A DNA stretch of 62,000 bases, taken from NCBI GenBank assembly GCA_009746045.1, contig RPFO01000891.1, positions 1,302,410 through 1,364,409 on the forward strand, written 5' to 3'. The notes below the pieces were generated by a model. It had not been told where the DNA came from. It searched no databases and worked only from the letters and a program-made list of their open reading frames with translations. The position numbers were made by a program, and so were the translations under genes. Shown here piece by piece: positions 35,801 through 51,700 of the stretch. The DNA is from Mesostigma viride. Its lineage: Eukaryota; Streptophyta; Mesostigmatophyceae; Mesostigmatales; Mesostigmataceae. The first letter of the stretch is position 1; each line of letters opens with the position of its first letter.

Positions 35801-37714
35801 CGCAAGGGGCGGCTGCACACACACGTACATACACCATGCACGCAAGGGGCGGCTGCACACACACTTACACTCACCATGCACGCAAGGGGCGGCTGCACAC
35901 ACACGTACACACACCGCGCACGCAAGGGACGGCTGCACACACACGTACATACACCGCGCACGCAAGGGGCGGCTGCACTTACATGTACACACACCACGCA
36001 CGCAAGGGGCGGCTGCACACACACGTACATACACCGCCCACGCAAGGACCGGCTCCACTCACATGTACATCCACCGCGCAACCACGGGGCGGCTGCACAC
36101 ACACGTACATACACCGCGCACGCAAGGGGCGGCTGCACACACACGTACATACACCGCGCACGCAAGGGGCGGCTGCACTCACATGTACGTACACCGCGCA
36201 CGCAAGGGGCAACTGCCCGCACATGTACATCCACCGCGCACGCAAGGGGCGCCTGCACCCACATGTACCTACACCATGCACACAAGGACAAGGATGAACA
36301 CACATGTACATACACCGCGCACGCAAGGGGCGGCTGCACACACACGTACACACACCATGCACGCAAGGGCCGGCATGCACACACACGTACATCCACCGCG
36401 CACGCAAGGGGCAACTGCACACACATGTACACACACCGCGCACGCTTGGGGCGGCTGCACTCACATGTACACACACCGCGCACGCAAGGGCCGGCTGCAG
36501 ACACACTTACACTCACCATGCACGCATGGGGCGGCTGCACACACACGTACACACACCGCGCACGCAAGGGACGGCTGCACACACACGTACATACACCGCG
36601 CACGCAAGGGGCGGCTGCACACACACGTACATACACCATGCACGCAAGGGGCGGCTGCACACACATGTACATCCACCGCGCACGCAAGGGGCAAGTGCAC
36701 ACACACGTACACACACCGCGCACGCAAGGGGCGGCTGCACACACACGTACACACACCATGCACGCAATTGCCGGCATGCACACACGTACATCCACCGCGC
36801 ACGCAAGGGGCAACTGCACACACATGTACACACACCGCGCACGCTTGGGGCGGCTGCACTCACATGTACATACACTGCGCACGCAAGGGGCTGCTGCACA
36901 CACACTTACACTCACCGTGCACGCATGGGGCGGCTGCACACACACGTACACACACCGCGCACGCAAGGGACGGCTGCACACACACGTACATATTACACCG
37001 CGCACACAAGGGGCGGCTGCACTCACATGTACATCCACCGCGCAACCACGGGGCGGCTGCACACTCACGTACATACACCGCGCACGCAAGGGGCTGCTGC
37101 ACACACACTTACACACACAATGCACGCTTGGGGCGACGGCACTCACATGTACATACACCGCCCATGCAAGGGGCGGCTGCACACACATGTACATCCACCG
37201 CGCACGCAAGGGGCGAGTGCACACACACGTACACACACCGCGCACGCAAGGGGCGGCTGCACACACACGTACACACACCATGCACGCAAGGGCCGGCATG
37301 CACACACACGTACATCCACCGCGCACGCAAGGGGCAACTGCACACACATGTACACACACCGCGCACGCTTGGGGCGGCTGCACTCACATGTACACACACC
37401 GCGCACGCAAGGGCCGGCTGCACACACACTTACACTCACCATGCACGCATGGGGCGGCTGCACACACACGTACACACACCGCGCACGCAAGGGACGGCTG
37501 CACACACACGTACATACACCGCGCACGCAAGGGGCGGCTGCACACACACGTACATACACCATGCACGCAAGGGGCGGCTGCACACACATGTACATCCACC
37601 GCGCACGCAAGGGGCGAGTGCACACACACGTACACACACCGCGCACGCAAGGGGCGGCTGCACACACACGTACACACACCATGCACGCAATTGCCGGCAT
37701 GCACACACACGTAC
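29898..37714 (+). repeat. 40-bp satellite, block 4 (about 195 units)
   Basis: Same unit and strand although the neighbouring E copies are inverted. Most of this block belongs to the first copy of a 9.83-kb tandem duplication (about 27330-37160). Local two-copy repeats occur inside it, for example 32400-32760 against 32760-33120. Confidence 0.95.
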
Positions 37715-38261
37715 ATCCAATTGCTGCTTTAGTTCCATTGGAGTGAGGGGCTTCCAGAGAAACATGTTTATTACAAATGCGTGTTAGGCACACGTCCAAG
37801 CCATTAGCTAACCTAAGAATCTGCAGTTTCTAAGCTAACTAGGCCACACAACAGGGGCCGAAACATCATACCAGTCATAAGGACCTGGGCCAGTCAAGAG
37901 GACCTGGGCTTTGTAACATCCTCATGGCAGCAAGGGTGGGTGGGTGGGAGCTGCAAAGAGGAGTGGTTGTTGCCCCGCCACAACCCTAAGTATCCACCGT
38001 CTACCTAGTCGTAGGTGGGGTGGCGGACGCCAGCCCACTGACCAACAGGCCAGTGGCGCCGCGCCGCCCCCGGTCCACAGGACTGCCCCCGGTCCACAAA
38101 ACAAATTGGACCCGGTCCGCAGTACCGTCCCCGGTACCCCCCCCCACATCACCGTACCCCCCCCCTAGTACTGGCTACCAAGTCAGACCTGTCTACTGCG
38201 GCCTCCCCTCCCCCTTTGAGACTTCCGCAGGTCATAGATAGAACGAGCGTGAGCTCACAAA
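37715..38261 (-). mobile_element. Element E3, inverted copy B (547 bp)
   Basis: Copy of 27883-28430 carried by the 9.83-kb duplication, not a new insertion. It differs only in C-run length. Confidence 0.85.
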
Positions 38262-39727
38262 ATCCAATTGCTGCTTTAGTTCCATTGGAGTGAGGGGCTG
38301 CCAGAGAAACATGTTTATTACAAATGCGTGTTAGGCACACGTCCAAGCCATTAGCTAACCTAAGAATCTGCAGTTTCTAAGCTAACTAGGCCACACAACA
38401 GGGGCCGAAACATCATACCAGTCATAAGGACCTGGGCCAGTCAAGAGGACCTGGGCTTTGTAACATCCCGCACCCACTACCTGGCCACTTGGCCGCAAGC
38501 TGTCGTATGGCCCAGACTTCTCGTCGCCCCCCTTGTCCCCTGCCGCTACCAGTGCTTCCATTAAACCAGGCGGCAATACAAGAGGGAAGCCAATCGTATC
38601 CCCGTAGGGACCCCCACTATGGGGGGGTTCTCACCCATGTGGGCACTGCCCTCGGCAGCCGCCCCTGCGGGTTCGGCGATTCTTTGTACACCTTTCTTCA
38701 CAGGCATAGCACCCCCGGCACCCCAATGACGCAGCTGCGTCTGGGATCCGCTATCGCCCCGCCCTAACATCCTTCCCCTTCCCCGCTGTGCACCGCCAGT
38801 CCCAACAACTCGTCCCCGCTTAAATTACGCGGCAACGACCCCGCCATTCCGCCCTGGCCGCCGGCCGCTGTCGCCTCACTTAATACGAAGAAATGTTAGG
38901 CTGTTTAGGATGCTGCCCCCCCTGGCGCTGGGGCTGCAGGCCTCCCGCTCCTGCGCTGGCCTGGGGGCTCGATTCCCCCTTCTTCCCATGCTCGTATAGC
39001 GCGCTCATGCACTATTCTTGACGATATTCATTAGCCAGGCCCAGCGCACGTGATCCACAACGAAACTTGCCTGGGACGTAACTCCCCTCCGCCTGTAGCT
39101 GTTACCACCCGAGCACCACTATTGCCCCGCCTTAGTTGTCCGATCAAGAGTCACTCCCGCGTCTATCCAGACCCCTCCCGCGAGCTCGGGGTGGCGAGTA
39201 CAACGGGCGGGCAAAAATAAAACAATCTGGCACTGGCAGCTACCGCCCGCACTTCGAATGGCAGTTTCTTGGGGTGCTGCCGACCCCCGTCGCGCAGCCG
39301 TCATAACGTTAAATTATCCAGGCCCCCGAATGATGATTCGGAGGCCGGTAGCTGTGATTTACATTCGGCACCGCCATAGCAGTGCACACACGCCGTCAGT
39401 GGGCCGTCGACACAGCTGCAAAGAGGAGTGGTTGTTGCCCCGCCACAACCCTAAGTATCCACCGTCTACCTAGTCGTAGGTGGGGTGGCGGACGCCAGCC
39501 CACTGACCAACAGGCCAGTGGCGCCGCGCCGCCCCCGGTCCACAGGACTGCCCCCGGTCCACAAAACAAATTGGACCCGGTCCGCAGTACCGTCCCCGGT
39601 ACCCCCCCCCACATCACCGTACCCCCCCCCCTAGTACTGGCTACCAAGTCAGACCTGTCTACTGCGGCCTCCCCTCCCCCTTTGAGACTTCCGCAGGTCA
39701 TAGATAGAACGAGCGTGAGCTCACAAA
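38262..39727 (-). mobile_element. Element E2, inverted copy B (1466 bp)
   Basis: Copy of 28431-29897 carried by the 9.83-kb duplication. Near 38609 one C is missing from a run, which changes the open frames and argues that none of them is under selection. Confidence 0.85.
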
Positions 39728-42700
39728 ATCCACCGCGCACGCAAGGGGCAACTGCACACACATGTACACACACCGCGCACGCTTGGGGCGGCTGCACTCA
39801 CATGTACATACACTGCGCACGCAAGGGGCGGCTGCACACACACGTACACACACCATGCACGCAATTGCTGGCATGCACACACACCCACTGCCCGCACATG
39901 TACATCCACCGCGCACGCAAGGGGCGCCTGCACCCACATGTACATACACCGTGCACGCAAGGACAAGGATGAACACACATGTACACACACCATGCACGCA
40001 AGGGCCGGCTGCACACACACGTACATACACCGCGCACGCAAGGGGCTGCTGCACACACACTTACACACAAAATGCACGCTTGGGGCGACGGCACTCACAT
40101 GTACATACACCGCGCACGAAAGGGGTGGCTGCACACACACGTACATCCACCGCGCACGCAAGGGGCGGCTGCACACACACATACATACACCATGCACGCA
40201 AGGGGCGAGTGCAAAAACATGTACATACACCGCGCACGCAAGGGGCAACTGCCCACACATGGACATACACTGCGCACGCAAGGGGAGGCTGCATTAACAC
40301 GTACATACACCGCGCACGCAAGGGGCGGCTGCACACACACGTACACACACCATGCACGCAAGGGCCGGCTGCACACACATGTACATACACCGCGCACGCA
40401 AGGGGCGGCTGCACACACACGTACATATACACCATGCACGCAAGGGGCGGCTGCACACACATGTACATCCACCGCGCACGCAAGGGGCGAGTGCACACAC
40501 ACGTACACACACCGCGCACGCAAGGGGCGGCTGCACACACACGTACACACACCATGCACGCAAGGGCCGGCATGCACACACACGTACATCCACCGCGCAC
40601 GCAAGGGGCAACTGCACACACATGTACACACACCGCGCACGCTTGGGGCGGCTGCACTCACATGTACACACACCGCGCACGCAAGGGCCGGCTGCACACA
40701 CACTTACACTCACCATGCACGCATGGGGCGGCTGCACACACACGTACACACACCGCGCACGCAAGGGACGGCTGCACACACACGTACATACACCGCGCAC
40801 GCAAGGGGCGGCTGCACACACACGTACATACACCATGCACGCAAGGGGCGGCTGCACACACATGTACATCCACCGCGCACGCAAGGGGCGAGTGCACACA
40901 CACGTACACACACCGCGCACGCAAGGGGCGGCTGCACACACACGTACACACACCATGCACGCAATCGCCGGCATGCACACACACGTACATCCACCGCGCA
41001 CGCAAGGGGCAACTGCACACACATGTACACACACCGCGCACGCTTGGGGCGGCTGCACTCACATGTACATACACTGCGCACGCAAGGGGCGGCTGCACAC
41101 ACACGTACACACACCATGCACGCAATTGCTGGCATGCACACACACCCACTGCCCGCACATGTACATCCACCGCGCACGCAAGGGGCGCCTGCACCCACAT
41201 GTACATACACCATGCACGCAAGGACAAGGATGAACACACACGTACATACACCATGCACGCAAGGGCCGGCATGCACACACACGTACATACACTGCGCACG
41301 CAAGGGGCAACTGCACACACACGTACACACCATGCACGGAAGGGACGGCTGCACTTACATGTACATCCACCGCGCAACCACGGGGCGGCTGCACACACAC
41401 GTACATACACCGCGCACGCAAGGGGCGGCTGCACACACACGTACATACACCGCGCACGCAAGGGGCGGCTGCACACACACGTACACACACCTTGCACGCA
41501 ATTGCCGGCATGCACACACACGTACATCCACCGCGCACGCAAGGGGCAACTGCCCACACATGTACACACACCGCGCACGCAAGGGCCGGCTGCACACACA
41601 CGTACATACACCGCGCACGCAAGGGGCAACTGCACACACACGTACACACACCATGCACGCAAGGGCCGGCTGCACTCACATGTACACACACCATGCACGC
41701 AAGGGCCGGCTGCACACACACTTACACACACAATGCACGCTTGGGGCAACGGCACTCACATGTACATACACCATGCACGCAAGGGGCGGCTGCACACACA
41801 CGTACACACACCATGCACGCAAGGAGCGACTTCACGCACAGGTACACACACCATGCACGCAAGGTTCGGCTGCACACACATGTACATCCACCGCGCACGC
41901 AAGGGGCGAGTGCAAACACATGTACATACACCGCGCACGCAAGGGCCGGCTGCACTCAATTGTACATACACCGCCCATGCAAGGGGCAGCTGCACACACA
42001 CGTACACACACCATGCACGCAAGGGCCGGCATGCACACACAGTACACACACCGCGCACGCAAGGGGCGGCTGCACACACACGTACATACACTGCGCACGC
42101 AAGGGGCTGCTGCACACACACTTACACTCACCATGCACGCAAGGGGCGGCTGCACACACACGTACACACACCGCGCACGCAAGGGACGGCTGCACACACA
42201 CGTACATACACCGCGCACGCAAGGGGCGGCTGCACTTACATGTACACACACCGCGCACGCAAGGGGCGGCTGCACACACACGTACATACACCGCCCACGC
42301 AAGGACCGGCTCCACTCACATGTACATCCACCGCGCAACCACGGGGCGGCTGCACACACACGTACATACACCGCGCACGCAAGGGGCGGCTGCACACACA
42401 CGTACATACACCGCGCACGCAAGGGGCGGCTGCACTCACATGTACGTACACCGCGCACGCAAGGGGCAACTGCCCGCACATGTACATCCACCGCGCACGC
42501 AAGGGGCGAGTGCACACACACGTACACACACCGCGCACGCAAGGGGCGGCTGCACACACACGTACACACACTGCGCACGCAAGGGGCGGCTGCACTTACA
42601 TGTACACACACCGCGCACGCAAGGGGCGGCTGCACACACACGTACATACACCGCCCACGCAAGGACCGGCTCCACTCACATGTACATCCACCGCGCAACC

Positions 42701-45700
42701 ACGGGGCGGCTGCACACACACGTACATACACCGCGCACGCAAGGGGCGGCTGCACACACACGTACATACACCGCGCACGCAAGGGGCGGCTGCACTCACA
42801 TGTACGTACACCGCGCACGCAAGGGGCAACTGCCCGCACATGTACATCCACCGCGCACGCAAGGGGCGAGTGCACACACACGTACACACACCGCGCACGC
42901 AAGGGGCGGCTGCACACACACGTACACACACCATGCACGCAAGGGCCGGCATGCACACACACGTACATCCACCGCGCACGCAAGGGGCAACTGCACACAC
43001 ATGTACACACACCGCGCACGCTTGGGGCGGCTGCACTCACATGTACACACACCGCGCACGCAAGGGCCGGCTGCACACACACTTACACTCACTATGCACG
43101 CATGGGGCGGCTGCACACACACGTACACACACCGCGCACGCAAGGGACGGCTGCACACACACGTACATCCACCGCGCACGCAAGGGGCAACTGCACACAC
43201 ACATTAACACACCATGCACGCAAGGGGCGGCTGCACACACATGTACATCCACCGCGCACGCAAGGGGCGACTGACATACACCATGCACGCAAGGACAAGG
43301 ATGCACACACATGTACATACACCGCGCACGCAAGGGGCGGCTGCACACACACGTACATACACCGCGCACGCAAGGGGCGAGTGCGCACACACGTACATAC
43401 ACCGCGCACGCAAGGGGCGGCTGCACACACACGTACATACACCGCGCACGCAAGGGGCCAGTGCAAGCACATGTACATACACCATGCACGCAAGGGCCGG
43501 CATGCACAGAAACGTACATACACCGCGCACGCAAGGGGCTGCTGCACACACACGTACACACACCATGCACGCACGGGGCGGCTGCACACACACGTACATC
43601 CACTGCGCACGCACGGGGCGACTGCACACACATGTACATAAACCATGCACGCAAGGGGCGGCTGCACACACATGTACATCCACCGCGCACGCAAGGGGCG
43701 AGTGCAAACACACATACACACACAATGCACGCTTGGGGCAACGGCACTCACATGTACATACACCATGCACGCAAGGGGCGGCTGCACACACACGTACACA
43801 CACCATGCACGCAAGGAGCGACTTCACGCACAGGTACACACACCATGCACGCAAGGTTCGGCTGCACACACATGTACATCCACCGCGCACGCACGGGGCC
43901 AGTGCAAGCACATGTACATACACCATGCACGCAAGGGGCGGCTGCACACACATGTACATACACCGCGCACGCAAGGGGCGAGTGCAAACACATGTACATA
44001 CACCGCGCACGCAAGGGGCAACTGCCCGCACATGTACATCCACCGCGCACGCAAGGGGCGGCTGCACACACATGTACACACACCATGCACGCAAGGACAA
44101 GGATGCACACACATGTACACACACCCTGCACGCAAGGGGCGGCTGCACACACACGTACACACACCGCGCACGCAAGGGGCGAGTGCAAACACATGTACAT
44201 ACACCATGCACGCAAGGACAAGGATGCACACACATGTACACACACCATGCACGCAAGGGGCGGCTGCACACACACGTACATACACAATGCACGGTTGGGG
44301 CGACGGCACTCACATGTACATACACCATGCACGCAAGGACAAGGATGCACACGCATGTACATACACCGCGCACGCAAGGGGCGGCTGCACACACATGTAC
44401 ATACACCATGCACGCAAGGGGCGGCTGCACACACATGTACATCCACCGCGCACGCAAGGGGCGAGTGCACACACACGTACACACACCGCGCACGCAAGGG
44501 GCGGCTGCACACACACGTACACACACCATGCACGCAATTGCCGGCATGCACACACACGTACATCCACCGCGCACGCAAGGGGCAACTGCACACACATGTA
44601 CACACACCGCGCACGCTTGGGGCGGCTGCACTCACATGTACATACACTGCGCACGCAAGGGGCGGCTGCACACACACGTACACACACCATGCACGCAATT
44701 GCTGGCATGCACACACACCCACTGCCCGCACATGTACATCCACCGCGCACGCAAGGGGCGCCTGCACCCACATGTACATACACCATGCACGCAAGGACAA
44801 GGATGAACACACACGTACATACACCATGCACGCAAGGGCCGGCATGCACACACACGTACATACACTGCGCAAACAAGGGGCAACTGCACACACACGTACA
44901 CACCATGCACGGAAGGGACGGCTGCACTTACATGTACATCCACCGCGCAACCACGGGGCGGCTGCACACACACGTACATACACCGCGCACGCAAGGGGCG
45001 GCTGCACACACACGTACATACACCGCGCACGCAAGGGGCGGCTGCACACACACGTACACACACCTTGCACGCAATTGCCGGCATGCACACACACGTACAT
45101 CCACCGCGCACGCAAGGGGCAACTGCCCACACATGTACACACACCGCGCACGCAAGGGCCGGCTGCACACACACGTACATACACCGCGCACGCAAGGGGC
45201 AACTGCACACACACGTACACACACCATGCACGCAAGGGCCGGCTGCACTCACATGTACACACACCATGCACGCAAGGGCCGGCTGCACACACACTTACAC
45301 ACACAATGCACGCTTGGGGCAACGGCACTCACATGTACATACACCATGCACGCAAGGGGCGGCTGCACACACATGTACACACACCATGCACGCAAGGAGC
45401 GACTTCACGCACAGGTACACACACCATGCACGCAAGGTTCGGCTGCACACACATGTACATCCACCGCGCACGCAAGGGGCGAGTGCAAACACATGTACAT
45501 ACACCGCGCACGCAAGGGCCGGCTGCACTCAATTGTACATACACCGCCCATGCAAGGGGCGGCTGCACACACACGTACACACACCGCGCACGCAAGGGAC
45601 GGCTGCACACACACGTACATACACCGCGCACGCAAGGGGCGGCTGCACACACACGTACATACACCATGCACGCAAGGGGCGGCTGCACACACACTTACAC

Positions 45701-48700
45701 TCACCATGCACGCAAGGGGCGGCTGCACACACACGTACACACACCGCGCACGCAAGGGACGGCTGCACACACACGTACATACACCGCGCACGCAAGGGGC
45801 GGCTGCACTTACATGTACACACACCACGCACGCAAGGGGCGGCTGCACACACACGTACATACACCGCCCACGCAAGGACCGGCTCCACTCACATGTACAT
45901 CCACCGCGCAACCACGGGGCGGCTGCACACACACGTACATACACCGCGCACGCAAGGGGCGGCTGCACACACACGTACATACACCGCGCACGCAAGGGGC
46001 GGCTGCACTCACATGTACGTACACCGCGCACGCAAGGGGCAACTGCCCGCACATGTACATCCACCGCGCACGCAAGGGGCGCCTGCACCCACATGTACCT
46101 ACACCATGCACACAAGGACAAGGATGAACACACATGTACATACACCGCGCACGCAAGGGGCGGCTGCACACACACGTACACACACCATGCACGCAAGGGC
46201 CGGCATGCACACACACGTACATCCACCGCGCACGCAAGGGGCAACTGCACACACATGTACACACACCGCGCACGCTTGGGGCGGCTGCACTCACATGTAC
46301 ACACACCGCGCACGCAAGGGCCGGCTGCAGACACACTTACACTCACCATGCACGCATGGGGCGGCTGCACACACACGTACACACACCGCGCACGCAAGGG
46401 ACGGCTGCACACACACGTACATACACCGCGCACGCAAGGGGCGGCTGCACACACACGTACATACACCATGCACGCAAGGGGCGGCTGCACACACATGTAC
46501 ATCCACCGCGCACGCAAGGGGCAAGTGCACACACACGTACACACACCGCGCACGCAAGGGGCGGCTGCACACACACGTACACACACCATGCACGCAATTG
46601 CCGGCATGCACACACGTACATCCACCGCGCACGCAAGGGGCAACTGCACACACATGTACACACACCGCGCACGCTTGGGGCGGCTGCACTCACATGTACA
46701 TACACTGCGCACGCAAGGGGCTGCTGCACACACACTTACACTCACCGTGCACGCATGGGGCGGCTGCACACACACGTACACACACCGCGCACGCAAGGGA
46801 CGGCTGCACACACACGTACATATTACACCGCGCACACAAGGGGCGGCTGCACTCACATGTACATCCACCGCGCAACCACGGGGCGGCTGCACACTCACGT
46901 ACATACACCGCGCACGCAAGGGGCTGCTGCACACACACTTACACACACAATGCACGCTTGGGGCGACGGCACTCACATGTACATACACCGCGCATGCAAG
47001 GGGTGGCTGCACACACACGTACATACACCGCGCACGCAAGGGGCGGCTGCACACACACATACATACACCATGCACGCCAGGGGCGGCTGCACACATACGT
47101 ACCTACACCGCGCACGCAAGGGGCTGCTGCACACACACTTACACACACCATGCACGCTTGGGGCGGCTGCACACACACGTACCTACACCGCGCACGCAAG
47201 GGGCGGCTGCACACACACGTACATACACCGCGCATGCAAGGGGTGGCTGCACACACACGTACATCCACCGCGCACGCAAGGGGCGGCTGCACACACACAT
47301 ACATACACCATGCACGCCAGGGGCGGCTGCACACATACGTACCTACACCGCGCCCGCAAGGGGCGGCTGCACACACACTTACACACACCATGCACGCAAG
47401 GGCCGGCATGCACACACACTGGCATACACCGCGCACGCAAGGGGCGGCTGCACACACGTACACACACCATGCACGCTTGGGGCGGCTGCACACACACGTA
47501 CCTACACCGCGCACGCAAGGGGGGCTGCACACACACGTACACACACCGCGCACGCAAGGGGCGGCTGCACTCACATGTACACCCACCATGCACGCAAGGG
47601 GCGGCTGCACACACACGTACATACACCGCGCACGCAAGGGGCAACTGCCCACACCTGGACATACACTGCGCACGCAAGGGCCGGCTGCATTAACACGTAC
47701 ATACACCGCGCACGCAAGGGGCGGCTGCACACATACGTACCTACACCGCGCACGCAAGGGGCTGCTGCACACACACTTACACACACCATGCACGCAAGGG
47801 CCGGCATGCACACACTGTCACTGGCATACACCGCGCACGCAAGGGGCGGCTGCACACACGTACACACACCATGCACGCTTGGGGCGGCTGCACAGACACG
47901 TACCTACACCGCGCACGCAAGGGGCAACTGCACACACATGTACACACACCGCGCACGCAAGGGCCGGCTGCACACACACGTACATACACCGCGCACGCAA
48001 GGGGCAACTGCCCGCACATGTACATCCACCGCGCACGCAAGGGGCGGCTGCACCCACATGTACATACACCATGCACGCAAGGACAAGGATGAACACACAT
48101 CTACACACACCATGCACGCAAGGGCCGGCTGCACACACACGTACATACACCATGCACGCAAGGGCCGGCATGCACACACACGTACATACACTGCGCACGC
48201 AAGGGGCAACTGCACACACACGTACACACACCATGCACGGAAGGGACGGCTGGACTCACATGTACATCCACCGCGCAACCACGGGGCGGCTGCACACACA
48301 CGTACATACACCGCGCACGCAAGGGGCGGCTGCACTCACATGTACATACACCGCCCATGCAAGGGGCGGCTGCACACACACGTACACACACCGCGCACGC
48401 AAGGGACGGCTGCACACACACGTACATACACCGCGCACGCAAGGGGCGGCTGCACACACACGTACATACACCATGCACGCAAGGGGCGGCTGCACACACA
48501 CTTACACTCACCATGCACGCAAGGGGCGGCTGCACACACACGTACACACACCGCGCACGCAAGGGACGGCTGCACACACACGTACATACACCGCGCACGC
48601 AAGGGGCGGCTGCACTTACATGTACACACACCACGCACGCAAGGGGCGGCTGCACACACACGTACATACACCGCCCACGCAAGGACCGGCTCCACTCACA

Positions 48701-51700
48701 TGTACATCCACCGCGCAACCACGGGGCGGCTGCACACACACGTACATACACCGCGCACGCAAGGGGCGGCTGCACACACACGTACATACACCGCGCACGC
48801 AAGGGGCGGCTGCACTCACATGTACGTACACCGCGCACGCAAGGGGCAACTGCCCGCACATGTACATCCACCGCGCACGCAAGGGGCGCCTGCACCCACA
48901 TGTACCTACACCATGCACACAAGGACAAGGATGAACACACATGTACATACACCGCGCACGCAAGGGGCGGCTGCACACACACGTACACACACCATGCACG
49001 CAAGGGCCGGCATGCACACACACGTACATCCACCGCGCACGCAAGGGGCAACTGCACACACATGTACACACACCGCGCACGCTTGGGGCGGCTGCACTCA
49101 CATGTACACACACCGCGCACGCAAGGGCCGGCTGCAGACACACTTACACTCACCATGCACGCATGGGGCGGCTGCACACACACGTACACACACCGCGCAC
49201 GCAAGGGACGGCTGCACACACACGTACATACACCGCGCACGCAAGGGGCGGCTGCACACACACGTACATACACCATGCACGCAAGGGGCGGCTGCACACA
49301 CATGTACATCCACCGCGCACGCAAGGGGCAAGTGCACACACACGTACACACACCGCGCACGCAAGGGGCGGCTGCACACACACGTACACACACCATGCAC
49401 GCAATTGCCGGCATGCACACACGTACATCCACCGCGCACGCAAGGGGCAACTGCACACACATGTACACACACCGCGCACGCTTGGGGCGGCTGCACTCAC
49501 ATGTACATACACTGCGCACGCAAGGGGCTGCTGCACACACACTTACACTCACCGTGCACGCATGGGGCGGCTGCACACACACGTACACACACCGCGCACG
49601 CAAGGGACGGCTGCACACACACGTACATATTACACCGCGCACACAAGGGCGGCTGCACTCACATGTACATCCACCGCGCAACCACGGGGCGGCTGCACAC
49701 TCACGTACATACACCGCGCACGCAAGGGGCTGCTGCACACACACTTACACACACAATGCACGCTTGGGGCGACGGCACTCACATGTACATACACCGCGCA
49801 TGCAAGGGGTGGCTGCACACACACGTACATACACCGCGCACGCAAGGGGCGGCTGCACACACACATACATACACCATGCACGCCAGGGGCGGCTGCACAC
49901 ATACGTACCTACACCGCGCACGCAAGGGGCTGCTGCACACACACTTACACACACCATGCACGCTTGGGGCGGCTGCACACACACGTACCTACACCGCGCA
50001 CGCAAGGGGCGGCTGCACACACACGTACATACACCGCGCATGCAAGGGGTGGCTGCACACACACGTACATCCACCGCGCACGCAAGGGGCGGCTGCACAC
50101 ACACATACATACACCATGCACGCCAGGGGCGGCTGCACACATACGTACCTACACCGCGCCCGCAAGGGGCGGCTGCACACACACTTACACACACCATGCA
50201 CGCAAGGGCCGGCATGCACACACACTGGCATACACCGCGCACGCAAGGGGCGGCTGCACACACGTACACACACCATGCACGCTTGGGGCGGCTGCACACA
50301 CACGTACCTACACCGCGCACGCAAGGGGGGGCTGCACACACACGTACACACACCGCGCACGCAAGGGGCGGCTGCACTCACATGTACACCCACCATGCAC
50401 GCAAGGGGCGGCTGCACACACACGTACATACACCGCGCACGCAAGGGGCAACTGCCCACACCTGGACATACACTGCGCACGCAAGGGCCGGCTGCATTAA
50501 CACGTACATACACCGCGCACGCAAGGGGCGGCTGCACACATACGTACCTACACCGCGCACGCAAGGGGCTGCTGCACACACACTTACACACACCATGCAC
50601 GCAAGGGCCGGCATGCACACACTGTCACTGGCATACACCGCGCACGCAAGGGGCGGCTGCACACACGTACACACACCATGCACGCTTGGGGCGGCTGCAC
50701 AGACACGTACCTACACCGCGCACGCAAGGGGCAACTGCACACACATGTACACACACCGCGCACGCAAGGGCCGGCTGCACACACACGTACATACACCGCG
50801 CACGCAAGGGGCAACTGCCCGCACATGTACATCCACCGCGCACGCAAGGGGCGGCTGCACCCACATGTACATACACCATGCACGCAAGGACAAGGATGAA
50901 CACACATCTACACACACCATGCACGCAAGGGCCGGCTGCACACACACGTACATACACCATGCACGCAAGGGCCGGCATGCACACACACGTACATACACTG
51001 CGCACGCAAGGGGCAACTGCACACACACGTACACACACCATGCACGGAAGGGACGGCTGGACTCACATGTACATCCACCGCGCAACCACGGGGCGGCTGC
51101 ACACACACGTACATACACCGCGCACGCAAGGGGCGGCTGCACTCACATGTACATACACCGCGCACGCAAGGGGCAACTGCCCGCACATGTACATCCACCG
51201 CGCACGCAAGGGGCGGCTGCACACACACGTACATCCACTGCGCACGCACGGGGCGACTGCACACACATGTACATAAACCATGCACGCAAGGGGCAGCTGC
51301 ACACACATGTACATCCACCGCGCACGCAAGGGGCGAGTGCAAACACATGTACATACACCGCGCACACAAGGGGCAACTGCCCACACATGTACATCCACCG
51401 CGCACGGAAGGGCCGGCTGCACTCACACGTACATACACTGCGCATGCAAGGGGCGCCTGCACACACACGTACACACACCATGCACGCAAGGGCCGGCATG
51501 CACACACACGTACATACACTGCGCACGCACGGGGCGACTGCCCACACATGTACATCCACCGCGCACGGAAGGGCCGGCTGCACTCACACGTACATACACT
51601 GCGCATGCAAGGGGCGCCTGCACACACACGTACACACACCATGCACGCAAGGGCCGGCATGCACACACACGTACATACACTGCGCACGCACGGGGCGACT

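Larger units (their letters stand above)
27330..46990 (+). repeat. 9.83-kb segmental tandem duplication
   Basis: Copy 1 is about 27330-37160 and copy 2 about 37162-46990. Each contains an inverted E3-E2 dimer and about 7.8 kb of satellite. The offset is 9832 before the elements and 9830 after them, the 2 bp being lost in homopolymer runs. Long stretches are identical: frames of 1170 and 1220 codons recur with at most one residue change. The duplication must be recent, or it is an assembly duplication. Confidence 0.88.

Noticed and set aside
12238-39727. E as a classical Helitron
   Set aside because: Lack of target duplication and head-to-tail dimers fit, but the ends are not TC...CTRR, insertion is not between A and T at the forward sites, and no Rep/helicase frame is present. 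I keep it as unclassified.
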